From: Granulicella mallensis MP5ACTX8
GTDB lineage: Bacteria > Acidobacteriota > Terriglobia > Terriglobales > Acidobacteriaceae
Length of the DNA: 64,000 nucleotides
Direction: 5' to 3'
Assembly: GCF_000178955.2 (NCBI RefSeq)
Contig: NC_016631.1
Location: 1,860,001-1,924,000 of the forward strand
The notes under the pieces are model-generated. The model was not told where the DNA came from. It made no database searches and saw only the letters and a list, made by a program, of their open reading frames with translations. The position numbers and the translations under genes are program-made. Of the stretch, positions 36,648 through 45,161 are shown piece after piece. Every line of letters begins with the position of its first letter. The first letter of the stretch is position 1.

Positions 36648-37970
36648 TTAGGCCTTGTTCCCGCTGCCCGAAGACGAGAGAAGCTCAACCACGGCTTCGG
36701 CGACGCGGTGGATGGGCGATCCTGCTACCGCATCGCTCGCGCGAAGCTTGTGGCGGACGTCGGCCAGGGCTGCTATCTGGGCCTCGCGTGCCGGCCCATC
36801 GAGCAGCAGCGGAGTGAGCGCAGAGGCGACATTCGCGGCGGTGAAGCGGCTCTGTAGCAGCTCGGGCACGATGCGCCGCCCGGCGATGAGGTTGACCATC
36901 GCTACCGGCAGGTTGCCGTCGAGGTCCATCATTTTGGGGAACTCATCGGGATAGCGAACAAGCTTCTTGGCGAGCGCAAAGGTCAGGTCCGAGACCCGGT
37001 AGACGACGAGGAACGGATTGCCGACGATCGCCGCCAGCACGGTCGCGGTGCCGCTGGCCACGACTGAGGCGCGGGCATGGGAGAGAGCCTCGTAGGCGTC
37101 AGGAACCAGCGTGAGCCGGATACTGGAGGCCTCAGGGCCGAAGTACTTCAGGTGTTCGGCGTTCAGTTGATCGATGTACGCACGAAGATTTGTGGGATCG
37201 ATCGTAGAGGCTACCGGCAGCAGGAACTCGTAGAGCGTGTGGGCGGCGGGATCGCGGGGCTGCCGGACACGGTTGCCGTCGAAGGTCGTATAAGCCGCGG
37301 AACTGGCGATTAGGTCGCTCATAGCCAGCTCGTGCAGCGTGGGCAGGTTGGCGTGGATCTCCTTCCAGCGGCTGCCGGGCAGCAACGCGATCCAGATTCT
37401 TTCCAGGTCGAGGCCATGCTGTGCGGCGTAGGCCTCGCGGGGGATGGCTGTTCTGGGCGTACCGGCCAGCGGATGTCCCACAAACTCCGCGTCGACGCCG
37501 CGTTCGCGGTAGAACGTCTCTTCGAAGGGGAAGATGACGAGCATCTTGTCCACGCGCTCCTGCACCCAGCGCAGACGGCGTCGCTTCCAGGCCCAGAGCT
37601 GCGGGCTGACGAACCAGACCACGGGCACTCCGGAGCGGTGGAGATGCTTCGCCAGCCGGAAGTTCACGTCGGGGAAGTCGATGAGCACGGCCACATCGGG
37701 CCTGTTGGCGCGGATGGAGCGAACCAGCCGGCGATAACTGGCGTAAATGTGCGGGATGTGGCGAAGAATCTCGGTGACGCCCATGACCGCGACGTCTTCC
37801 GCGCGGACAACCCGTTGCTGGCCGGCCTGTTCCATCTGCGATCCGCCCAGGCCGGTGAAGGTCGCGTCAGGGAAACGCTCGTGCAGATTTTGGATCAGGG
37901 CAGAGCCGTAGGCATCGCCCGAGGCCTCGCCTGCGGAGAGAAAGATGCGCGGATTGGAACGAGTGGCGAT
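36648..37970 (-). CDS. lpxB: Lipid-A-disaccharide synthase; start codon unclear
   Basis: The frame encodes a typical LpxB, the membrane-associated GT19 transferase that joins UDP-diacylglucosamine and lipid X to form the lipid A disaccharide. FLSAGEASGDAYG opens the protein and FVSPQLWAWKRRR, VDKMLVIFPFEE, FVGHPL, LLPGSR and ASGTATV follow in order. The oddity is the start: between an in-frame TAA (37982-37980) and the SAGEASGD motif there is no ATG, GTG or TTG; the first ATG (37835) would delete that motif. An ATC at 37970 is used here as the nominal start, giving about 440 residues. Confidence 0.85.
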   Translation of the reverse strand: MATRSNPRIFLSAGEASGDAYGSALIQNLHERFPDATFTGLGGSQMEQAGQQRVVRAEDVAVMGVTEILRHIPHIYASYRRLVRSIRANRPDVAVLIDFPDVNFRLAKHLHRSGVPVVWFVSPQLWAWKRRRLRWVQERVDKMLVIFPFEETFYRERGVDAEFVGHPLAGTPRTAIPREAYAAQHGLDLERIWIALLPGSRWKEIHANLPTLHELAMSDLIASSAAYTTFDGNRVRQPRDPAAHTLYEFLLPVASTIDPTNLRAYIDQLNAEHLKYFGPEASSIRLTLVPDAYEALSHARASVVASGTATVLAAIVGNPFLVVYRVSDLTFALAKKLVRYPDEFPKMMDLDGNLPVAMVNLIAGRRIVPELLQSRFTAANVASALTPLLLDGPAREAQIAALADVRHKLRASDAVAGSPIHRVAEAVVELLSSSGSGNKA

Positions 37971-38014
37971 GGCTGTAGTTTAGCTGGTCGAGGAGTGGGT
38001 TTGTTTGGAACGGT

Positions 38015-38890
38015 ATGCTGTGGGTGAGCTTTGCCGAGTCTATGAATTTAAAGAATTTAAAATTGTTGCCAAATTCAGAACGCTGGCGGTCGCATCTTTT
38101 GTCTGTGCCGCTGGGGCTGGTGAGCCGAGGGCTCATGACTCGCGACGCTCTTCTTGGAGTGACGCGCCGCATTCCAAAGCATGAGTCGCGCGAAGAGTTC
38201 TTCTTTGCCAGTGGTACCCGGCGTCTAGCCGGAGTGTTGGTTGCGGGTGATGAGGGCGCGCCGGTCATCCTGATCTGCCATGGGATCGGCGAGACGGTAG
38301 GGCATTGGAGTGGCGTTCAGGCATGGTTTCGGGATCATGGCGTGGGCACGATGGTCTTCAACTACTCGGGCTACGGTGCCAGCTCGGGAAAGATCCGTTC
38401 AGAACACTGCGACGAGGACCTGGTATCCGCTTATGCGGAGCTGCGAAGACGGATCGGACTAAGTGTGCCGGTCTTCGTGCTGGGTTTTTCCTTGGGCAGC
38501 GGTATCGCAGCGAGCGGGGTCGGGCGGCTGGAGCCACCGCCTGCGGGGTTGATCCTGTGCGAGGCGTTTACCTCTTTCCAGGATGCTGTGCGCTCGGCGG
38601 GATTTCCGCACTGGTTGGCGCGTGAGCTGCCGGATGTCTGGAACACCGTTACGGTTGTGGCTTCGGCGCGGTTGCCGGTCTGCGTGGTTCATAGCGACGG
38701 CGACAAGCTGTTTCCCTTGAAGATGCCGCGGCGAATCGCCAAGGCCTGTGGCGAACGAGGAGAGTTGATCGTGGTCGAGGGGCTGGCGCACAATGAGCCG
38801 TATCTGAAGCCGATGGACGCCTACTGGGGGTCGATCGTTGCGTGGATGGCTCGGCAGGAATGCCCGGGAGAGACTGATGGCGGCAGGTAA
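38015..38890 (+). CDS. Alpha/beta hydrolase
   Basis: A 291-residue alpha/beta-hydrolase of the serine-aminopeptidase-like (Hydrolase_4) type. HGIGE provides the oxyanion region, GFSLGSG the nucleophile serine, DGDKLFP the acid and the GLAHNEPY histidine closes the triad. No signal peptide; a cytoplasmic or membrane-associated esterase/lipase of unknown substrate. A second ATG at 38042 is an alternative start. Divergent from lpxB over only 44 nt, and overlapping the next gene by 14 nt. Confidence 0.85.
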   Translation: MLWVSFAESMNLKNLKLLPNSERWRSHLLSVPLGLVSRGLMTRDALLGVTRRIPKHESREEFFFASGTRRLAGVLVAGDEGAPVILICHGIGETVGHWSGVQAWFRDHGVGTMVFNYSGYGASSGKIRSEHCDEDLVSAYAELRRRIGLSVPVFVLGFSLGSGIAASGVGRLEPPPAGLILCEAFTSFQDAVRSAGFPHWLARELPDVWNTVTVVASARLPVCVVHSDGDKLFPLKMPRRIAKACGERGELIVVEGLAHNEPYLKPMDAYWGSIVAWMARQECPGETDGGR

Positions 38891-39542
38891 ATCGAAGACG
38901 TTTCGCGCAGCCCTCGAAAAGGGCGACCGCTCGCTGGGCTGGACCATCGCACGCGTGCCCTTTGAGCCCTCCGAGATATGGCCGAAGATGGTTCGCCTGC
39001 GCGTGCGGGGCGAGATCAATGGCTTTGCGTTCCGTACCTCGCTCTTTCCCGATCCGCGTGGTGGATTCTACCTGCTGGTGAACAGGGTGATGCAGCGGGG
39101 GGCTTCGGTTTCCTCGGGAGAGATGGCGGAGTTTTCGTTGCAGCCGGATATGGAAGCGCGCGCGGCAGAGCTGCCGGATGAACTCGCCGTGCTTCTGGAC
39201 GATGAGCCAGGGCTGCGCGAGTGGTACGACGAGTTGACCGAGTACATGCGGCGCGAGATCGGCAAGTGGATAGCGGGCGTCAAAAGTGATGAGGCCCGCA
39301 TGCGCCGCGCCGAACAGGCAGCCGAACGCCTGCTTGCGGCGATGGAAGGCGAGCGCGAGTTGCCGCCGGTCATCGAGGCTGCGTTTCGCAAGAGGCCGAA
39401 GGCAAGGGTGGGCTGGGCAAAGATGACTCCTGTACAGAGGCGTGGGGAGTTGATGGCGGTCTTCCACTATCAGACGCCGGAGGCACGCGAGAGGCGAGTA
39501 GGGAAGTTGTGCGATCTGGCCGAAAAACGCGTTCTTTTGTAG
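38877..39542 (+). CDS. YdeI/DUF1905-type protein
   Basis: A 221-residue protein combining a DUF1905 domain at the N-terminus (RLRVRGEINGFAFRTSLFPDPRGGFYLLVNRVM) with a bacteriocin-protection / YdeI-OmpD-associated C-terminal helix bundle (LPPVIEAAFRKRPKARVGWAKMTPVQRRGELMAVFHYQTPEARERRVGKLCD). The function of the family is not established. The start was set at 38877 with GGGAGAGACTG upstream; it overlaps the hydrolase gene by 14 nt, so the two are probably translationally coupled. Confidence 0.82.
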   Translation: MAAGKSKTFRAALEKGDRSLGWTIARVPFEPSEIWPKMVRLRVRGEINGFAFRTSLFPDPRGGFYLLVNRVMQRGASVSSGEMAEFSLQPDMEARAAELPDELAVLLDDEPGLREWYDELTEYMRREIGKWIAGVKSDEARMRRAEQAAERLLAAMEGERELPPVIEAAFRKRPKARVGWAKMTPVQRRGELMAVFHYQTPEARERRVGKLCDLAEKRVLL

Positions 39543-39604
39543 AGCTTTCTCCAAAGCTTCCCCAAATGACAGGCTTTGGTGACCCTGCGCAATGCGTTTA
39601 TGTG

Positions 39605-39645
39605 AACAGCCAAACTTGCAAGTTTAACTTGCAAGTTTGGCTGTT
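39605..39645. promoter_or_regulatory. Perfect 41-bp palindrome with two AACTTGCAAGTT boxes
   Basis: Left arm 39605-39624 and right arm 39626-39645 are perfect 20-bp complements around one base. Each half also contains the self-complementary box AACTTGCAAGTT (39613-39624 and 39626-39637), 13 bp apart centre to centre. It lies just upstream of marR and is a strong candidate for two MarR dimer sites that autoregulate the marR-MFS operon. Confidence 0.7.
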
Positions 39646-39666
39646 CATGCGTAATCTGAACCTGTC

Positions 39667-40104
39667 ATGTCGCGAAAGAACTTCGACCTCGAAATCACCG
39701 ACTTTACCCATTCCATTGGGCTCCTGGTGCGACGCGCGCGCGTTGCCTCTTCTTCGCAGGAACTCTCCTGGACGGAGACCAGCGTACTGAAGCGCCTTGC
39801 CAAGGAGGGACCTGCTACCACCGCCGATCTGGCGCGAATGCAGGGTATGCGGCCGCAGTCGATGCGAACCATCATTGCAACGCTGGAGAAACTGGGCATG
39901 ATCGTGCGCAAGCCGCACGCGACCGACGGCCGCCAGGTGAACATCGCGCTGACCGCCAAGGGCGCGGCTCTGCAGAAGAGTGCTGGCGATGCCAAGCGGA
40001 CGTGGCTGGCAAAGGCCTTCGCCCAGCTCGACGCACAGGAACGAGAGACGCTGTTCGCGGCCGGAAGGATCATCAAGCGCCTGGTGGAAGGCGATACTCA
40101 GTGA
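39667..40104 (+). CDS. MarR-family transcriptional regulator
   Basis: A 145-residue MarR-family protein: TSVLKRLAKEGPATTADLARMQGMRPQSMRTIIATLEKLGMIVRKPHATDGRQVNIALTAKG covers the helix-turn-helix and wing. It is the first gene of a two-gene unit with an MFS exporter, 16 nt apart, and has a perfect palindrome at its promoter, the classical arrangement of an autoregulated, drug-inducible efflux operon. The ligand is unknown. Confidence 0.88.
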   Translation: MSRKNFDLEITDFTHSIGLLVRRARVASSSQELSWTETSVLKRLAKEGPATTADLARMQGMRPQSMRTIIATLEKLGMIVRKPHATDGRQVNIALTAKGAALQKSAGDAKRTWLAKAFAQLDAQERETLFAAGRIIKRLVEGDTQ

Positions 40105-40120
40105 GGATCGACGGCAGCTT

Positions 40121-41467
40121 ATGAGTGGACCTGCAACCAGTCCGGATAGGGAGGAGATCTCTTCTCCTGGCAGTTCGATATCCCACGCATGGCGAGCGCT
40201 GCGGCACCGCAACTTCAAGCTCTTCTTCTTCGGCCAGAGCATCTCCGTAATTGGCAATTGGATGACGCGGCTGGCGACAACCTGGCTGGTCTATCACCTG
40301 ACCCATTCGGCGCTGCTGCTTGGCATCGTAAGCTTCGCAGGGCAGATTGTTTCGTTTGCACTGGGGCCGTTTGCGGGCGTCTGGGTCGAGCGCCTCCACC
40401 GCCGTAATTTATTGGTGAGCACGCAAGCCGCGGCGGCTATTCAGTCGCTCGCTATGGCCGCTCTCACGTTGGCCCATGTCATCACTCTCTGGGAGATCAT
40501 CGCGCTCACCGCCCTGCAGGGCGTGATCAATGCGTTCGACATGCCCGCGCGCCAATCCTTTCTTGTGCAGATGGTGGACGACCGGAACGATCTCAGCAAC
40601 GCCATCGCTATCAACTCTTCGATGGCTAATGGAGCGCGGCTGATCGGTCCCGCCATCGCCGGTCTGGTGGTCGCGGCCTTCGGAGAAGGTGGTTGTTTTC
40701 TCATCGACGGCCTCAGCTACTTTGCCGTGATCGCCTCCTTGCTGCTGATGCGGATCAAGCCGCAGGATCTCCGGCGCAGCAAAGCCAACATGTTTGAGCA
40801 GATACGCGAGGGCTGGGATTATGTCAGCGGCTTTCGGCCTATCCGCACCATTCTTCTGCTCTTTTCGCTCATCAGCCTCATGGGGTATTCGTGGTCTGTG
40901 CTGCTGCCGATCTTTGCCGCCCAGGTCTTGCATGGCGGCGTGACGACTCTCGGCTGGCTCATGGGCGCGGCGGGAATCGGTGCCCTGACATCGGCGATCT
41001 CGCTTGCTTTTCGCAAGTCGGTTGTCGGGCTCACGAGGATGCTGCAGGTCGCTTCTGGGATGCTGGGAGTGGCGCTGATCCTCTTCGGCCTGTCGCATAC
41101 ATTGTGGCTGTCGATTGTCCTGATGGTCTTCGTGGGCTTCGGCATGTTGCAGGCTGCGTCCGCCAGCAACACGATCATTCAGTCGCTGGTGCCGGAGGAT
41201 AAACGCGCCCGCGCAATGAGTTATTACACGATGGCCTTCTTTGGCTCCGCGCCCTTCGGCAGCTTGTTTGCCGGTGCGCTGGCTGACCGAATCGGTGCCT
41301 CTCACACGGTCATGGTCACGGGCACGTTCTGCATCGCCGGATCACTTTGGTTCACGTTGGAGCTGCCGAAGGTTAACGCAGTCATACGCCCGATCTACCG
41401 CAAGATGGGCCTGCTTCCTGCTCGCGACATCGATGCGATGCCGGACGTACAAGAGCCGGCGTTATGA
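40121..41467 (+). CDS. MFS transporter (EntS/MFS_3 type)
   Basis: A 448-residue major facilitator with 12 predicted helices of the MFS_3 type (NFKLFFFGQSISVIGNWMTRLATTWLVYHLT at the first helices, WVERLHRRNLL loop, MARQSF-type motif ALQGVINAFDMPARQSFLVQMV). Members export enterobactin or drugs. The start at 40121 (MSGPATS) is chosen; an open frame continues upstream to 39980 but lies within marR. Follows marR by 16 nt and is probably its regulated gene. Confidence 0.88.
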   Translation: MSGPATSPDREEISSPGSSISHAWRALRHRNFKLFFFGQSISVIGNWMTRLATTWLVYHLTHSALLLGIVSFAGQIVSFALGPFAGVWVERLHRRNLLVSTQAAAAIQSLAMAALTLAHVITLWEIIALTALQGVINAFDMPARQSFLVQMVDDRNDLSNAIAINSSMANGARLIGPAIAGLVVAAFGEGGCFLIDGLSYFAVIASLLLMRIKPQDLRRSKANMFEQIREGWDYVSGFRPIRTILLLFSLISLMGYSWSVLLPIFAAQVLHGGVTTLGWLMGAAGIGALTSAISLAFRKSVVGLTRMLQVASGMLGVALILFGLSHTLWLSIVLMVFVGFGMLQAASASNTIIQSLVPEDKRARAMSYYTMAFFGSAPFGSLFAGALADRIGASHTVMVTGTFCIAGSLWFTLELPKVNAVIRPIYRKMGLLPARDIDAMPDVQEPAL

Positions 41468-41499
41468 CTTCAACAATCCCTAACTGAGAGGAAACCCCA

Positions 41500-41808
41500 T
41501 TGAACTGGCATCACTTTATCGCTTGTTTTTTCGCCGGCCTATTTCTAACGAATGTCGTGCCTCATTTTGTGTCTGGCATCTCTGGTGACCGTTTTCCAAC
41601 CCCTTTCGCTAAGCCTCCCGGAAAAGGCTTGTCCTCCCCGACGGTGAATGTTGTCTGGGCGCTCTTCAACCTGGTCGTTGGCTATCTTTTGTTTCGGGTT
41701 GGAAAGGTCTCGAGCGGAGACACTCTCGCCCTTGTTCTCTTCTTCGCGGGCATCGCTGTAATCAGCCTCTTCTCGAGCGTGCGCTTTGCGCAGAAACACG
41801 CCAGCTAA
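41500..41808 (+). CDS. Small integral membrane protein
   Basis: A 102-residue protein with about three hydrophobic segments (HFIACFFAGLFLTNVVPHFVSGI, VVWALFNLVVGYLLF, LALVLFFAGIAVISLFSSV). It starts at a TTG with GAGAGG 8-10 nt upstream, 32 nt after the MFS gene, so it may belong to the same transcript. I recognise the type (short proteins with a VPHF motif) but no function. Confidence 0.7.
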   Translation: MNWHHFIACFFAGLFLTNVVPHFVSGISGDRFPTPFAKPPGKGLSSPTVNVVWALFNLVVGYLLFRVGKVSSGDTLALVLFFAGIAVISLFSSVRFAQKHAS

Positions 41809-41861
41809 CTGCCTGAACGGAAGACGGGCGATCTTCCAGATTCACCAACGAAAGGAAAACC

Positions 41862-42416
41862 ATGCCTCTGACTACACTCGATCCCAAAGCCGCCTTGATT
41901 GCAATTGATCTGCAAAAAGGCATCGTCGGTCTACAGACCATTCATCCTGGTGGCGAGATCGTCGCACGCACTGCCCAACTTGCGCACGCCTTCCGCGAGA
42001 AAGGTCTGCCGGTCGTTCTCGTCAACGTAACAGCCCCGGCTCCAGGCCGTACCGACGCCGGTCCACGCAACTTTTCGTTTCCAGATGATTGGACCGACCT
42101 TGTTCCCGAATTGGAGCAACAGCCGGACGATTATGTGGTCAGCAAGCAGCGGCCGGGTGCGTTCATCGGGACTTCGCTCGATGAGTACCTGCGCCAGCGC
42201 GGCGTAACCCAGGTCTTCCTGACCGGTATCGCGACAGGCTCGGGAGTAGAAGCGACTGCGCGCAGCGCCTTTGATTACGGCTACAGCGTCGTGGTTGTCG
42301 TGGATGCAATTACGGATCGGGATGTCGATGCACATCGCCATTGCGTCGAGAAGGTCTTTCCTCGGATTGGGGAGACCGATACCACGGAGAATGTGTTGAA
42401 GGTATTGCGCGGGTGA
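41862..42416 (+). CDS. Isochorismatase-like hydrolase without the catalytic cysteine
   Basis: A 184-residue cysteine-hydrolase-superfamily protein. The catalytic Asp16 (AIDLQKG) and Lys95 (VSKQRPGAF) are present, but the cysteine position in the motif TGIATGSGVEATAR is Gly128. Many relatives have the same GVE variant, so this is a subgroup rather than a mutation; amidase or nicotinamidase chemistry is then unlikely. GAAAGGAAAACC precedes the ATG. Same strand as the MFS unit, 53 nt away. Confidence 0.8.
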   Translation: MPLTTLDPKAALIAIDLQKGIVGLQTIHPGGEIVARTAQLAHAFREKGLPVVLVNVTAPAPGRTDAGPRNFSFPDDWTDLVPELEQQPDDYVVSKQRPGAFIGTSLDEYLRQRGVTQVFLTGIATGSGVEATARSAFDYGYSVVVVVDAITDRDVDAHRHCVEKVFPRIGETDTTENVLKVLRG

Positions 42417-42419
42417 AGA

Positions 42420-43070
42420 CCAACCTAGCGCGAGCGCTATCCGCAATGCTTCAGCGTTGCGAAACGGAGGAAGCCGTGGGCTTTAGGCCACGGAATTCAG
42501 GCTTGGCAAAATGTGGCCTTTAGGCCTGGGCCTTCTTCGGCTGCGGACAAAAAGGCCCGTGGCTAGGTTATGTCTGACGAATCGAAGACCCCAGCCTTGG
42601 AGCGACCCAGGCTCGCTGTACGCATAGCTTTTGTTTTGCGTTTCCCCACAGAACCGTCATCCTGAGCGAAGCGTCCCAGCCTTTGGGGACGCGTCCGTTC
42701 GACTACGCTCAGGACCGAAGGACCCCGAGGGTTGACCTCTTGCTTATGCCTTTGGAGCTTTTCGACCTTGAGCGCTCGAGCCTGGACTCTCGTGCTGGAA
42801 AAGGTTCCGGCATCCTGGGCGAGATCAAGTCCTTCGGGGTCCTTCGACTCCGCACCTCGCAAAAAACGCGAGGCGCTACGCTCAGGATGACGTCTCTGTG
42901 GGGGAACAAAATATGTAATGCGTTGCTGTACACGATTCGTCAGACACGAACTAAAAGCTCAATTCGTGCCTGCCTCTTGTTCCGTAGCCTAAAGGCGATT
43001 GCCTCCCTTACCCTCCGTCTCTGTGACGCTGAAGCGTCACAGAACGCGCTTCGCGCTATAGCTGGGGGCG
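42420..43070. repeat. Family B nested palindrome, largest copy
   Basis: An approximately 650-bp symmetrical composite in the convergent gap isochorismatase-like / ABC exporter. Shells from outside in: segments with ggaggaagccgtgggctttagg (42467) and cctaaaggcgattgcctccc (42990); tgtctgacgaatcg (42571) and cgattcgtcagaca (42938); ttccccacagaaccgtcat (42641) and atgacgtctctgtggggga (42887); and the 238-bp core 42655-42892 (cgtcatcctgagcg / gctcaggatgacg). No gene in the gap. Confidence 0.85.
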
Positions 43071-43073
43071 GCC

Positions 43074-45095
43074 CTACGCAGTCGCCGTTTCGGCGATAGA
43101 GGAACCCAACTCCTGATCCTTGTACTGGAGCTGATAGAGCTTGTAGTACAGGCCGCGCAGCGCCAGCAGCTGCTGATGCGAACCCTGCTCGCGCAGCTGG
43201 CCCTTGTGCATGACCAGAATCGTATCCGCGCGCTGGATGGTGGAGAGCCGGTGGGCGATGAGCACCGAGGTGCGGCCCGTGATCATGCGTTCGAGCGCGA
43301 GACGCACGCGCAGTTCCGTTTCGGTATCGACAGAGCTGGTGGCCTCGTCGAGGATGAGGATCCCCGGCTTGTGGGCCAGAGCGCGGGCGAAGCTGATGAG
43401 CTGCTTCTGTCCGGTGGAGAGTGTCGAGCCACGCTCCAGCACCGGCTCGGCGAACTGTGCGGGCAGGGTGCGGATGAAGTCGGCGACATTTACTTCTTCA
43501 GCCGCGTTGGCGACCTCGTCGTCGGTGATCCAGTTCGAGCCCAGGCGGATGTTCTGCGCGATGGTGCCGGAGAACAGGAAGGGGTCCTGCAGGACGACGC
43601 CGAAGCGTTTGCGCAAGGGGATGAGGTCCTGCTCGCGGACGTCGATGCCGTCCACCAGCACCGCACCGCGCTGCACGTCATAGAAGCGCATCATGAGCGC
43701 GGTAATCGTGGTTTTGCCCGCGCCGGTGTGGCCGACGATGGCGGCGGTCATGTCCGGCTCGATGGTGAAGCTGACACCTTTCAGAATCCACTCGATGTTA
43801 TCGAGTGCTGCTATCTGAAGCCCATTGTTCTGCGCAGAGAGACCTTGAAGAGCCTTGAGTTGTTCCGGCGTAAGCGTCTCGTAGGTGAACCATACATCGC
43901 GAAATTCAATGCGTCCGCTGCGGTCACCGGTAACGGGCTTTGCAGGGATCGGGATCTCGGGTTCGGTATCGAGCAGTTTGAAGACGCGCTCGGCGGCGGC
44001 CATGGCTGATTGCAGGATGTTGTACTTGTCGCTGAGGTCCTGAATGGGCCGGAAGAAGCGCTGCGCGTACTGGATGAACGCGATGAGAATGCCGACCGTG
44101 ACCACAGGATGCAGGAAGCCGCCATGCTGGATGGCTGTCTGTCCGTGCAGAACCGCGATACCGCCACGCCAGATGACCAGCGCAATCGCGATGGAGCTAA
44201 GAAGTTCGACGACAGGGTAGTAGAGCGCGTAGGCGAAGATGGCGTCGGTCCACGCCGCCTTGTTCTCGGAGTTCACCGCGGAGAAGTCGCGGAAGGCGCG
44301 CTTTTCGCGGTTGAAGAGTTGTACGACGCTCATGCCGGAGACGTACTCCTGCGTGAACGAGTTGATCTTCGCGGTGGCCGCGCGCTGGCGGCGGTAGCTC
44401 TCGCGCACATAGATGCGGAACAGCTGCGTCGCATAGAGGATCGCCGGGATGACCGAGAGCGTCAGCAGGGCGAGCAGCCAGCTCATGCTCAGCATGATGA
44501 CGACGATGAAGGTGAGCGCGAAGACGTCCTCAAAGATGGCGAGCACGCCCGAGGTGAACATCTCGTTGAGCGCGTCGACGTCGGAGGTGACGCGCGTGAC
44601 CAGGCGTCCGACGGGATTACGGTCGAAGAAACCGACGTGCATGCGCTGGATGTGGCGGAAGATCTGGCTGCGCAGATCGAACATGATCTTTTGTCCGGTC
44701 CACTGCATCAGGTAGGTCTGGACGAACTCCAGGCCGAAGGTGAGCAGCAGGGAACCGAGGTAAAGCGCGCCGATCTCGGTCATGCCGCGAACGGGGTCCG
44801 GGCTGAGATGACGGGCGAGCCAGCTCAGCGGTTTTCCGGGGGTAGGGGCGAAGTAGGTATCGACCGCGACCTTGACGAGGTAGGGGCCGAAGACGTCGCT
44901 GGCGGACTTGATGAGGATGGCGACCGCAGAGATGCCGGCCTGCAGCTTGTAGGGCTTCAGGTACGCGAAGAGCCGGCTCATGAGCCGGCTATCGTAGGCC
45001 TTGCCGACGACATCGTCGTCGATGCCTGGGCGTTTGGGGGCAGCTTGCTGCGTCTGCTCCGCCGTTGCGGCGGGTTTTTTCTGTTCGTCTGCCAT
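43074..45095 (-). CDS. ABC exporter, permease-ATPase fusion (MsbA / multidrug type)
   Basis: A 673-residue type I (B-family) ABC exporter half-transporter. N-terminal six-helix domain (about 40-350) and ATPase domain with Walker A GHTGAGKTT, Q-loop VLQDPFLFSG, signature LSTGQKQL, Walker B ILILDEATSSVD and a switch His (IAHRLST). Could export lipids or drugs; proximity to lpxB is only within 6 kb. No start has a good Shine-Dalgarno sequence: GTG 45140, ATG 45104 and ATG 45095 are candidates; 45095 (MADEQKK) is taken. Confidence 0.9.
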   Translation of the reverse strand: MADEQKKPAATAEQTQQAAPKRPGIDDDVVGKAYDSRLMSRLFAYLKPYKLQAGISAVAILIKSASDVFGPYLVKVAVDTYFAPTPGKPLSWLARHLSPDPVRGMTEIGALYLGSLLLTFGLEFVQTYLMQWTGQKIMFDLRSQIFRHIQRMHVGFFDRNPVGRLVTRVTSDVDALNEMFTSGVLAIFEDVFALTFIVVIMLSMSWLLALLTLSVIPAILYATQLFRIYVRESYRRQRAATAKINSFTQEYVSGMSVVQLFNREKRAFRDFSAVNSENKAAWTDAIFAYALYYPVVELLSSIAIALVIWRGGIAVLHGQTAIQHGGFLHPVVTVGILIAFIQYAQRFFRPIQDLSDKYNILQSAMAAAERVFKLLDTEPEIPIPAKPVTGDRSGRIEFRDVWFTYETLTPEQLKALQGLSAQNNGLQIAALDNIEWILKGVSFTIEPDMTAAIVGHTGAGKTTITALMMRFYDVQRGAVLVDGIDVREQDLIPLRKRFGVVLQDPFLFSGTIAQNIRLGSNWITDDEVANAAEEVNVADFIRTLPAQFAEPVLERGSTLSTGQKQLISFARALAHKPGILILDEATSSVDTETELRVRLALERMITGRTSVLIAHRLSTIQRADTILVMHKGQLREQGSHQQLLALRGLYYKLYQLQYKDQELGSSIAETATA

Positions 45096-45161
45096 CGATT
45101 CCATTCTATTCGGAGCGGGCAGTTCGTCTTCTGAAATCACACCGCATGAAAGAATGGATGC

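Noticed and set aside
44010-45134. 374-residue frame opposite the ABC exporter
   Set aside because: Highly charged shadow translation (Glu/Asp/Arg-rich) overlapping a gene with all ABC motifs.
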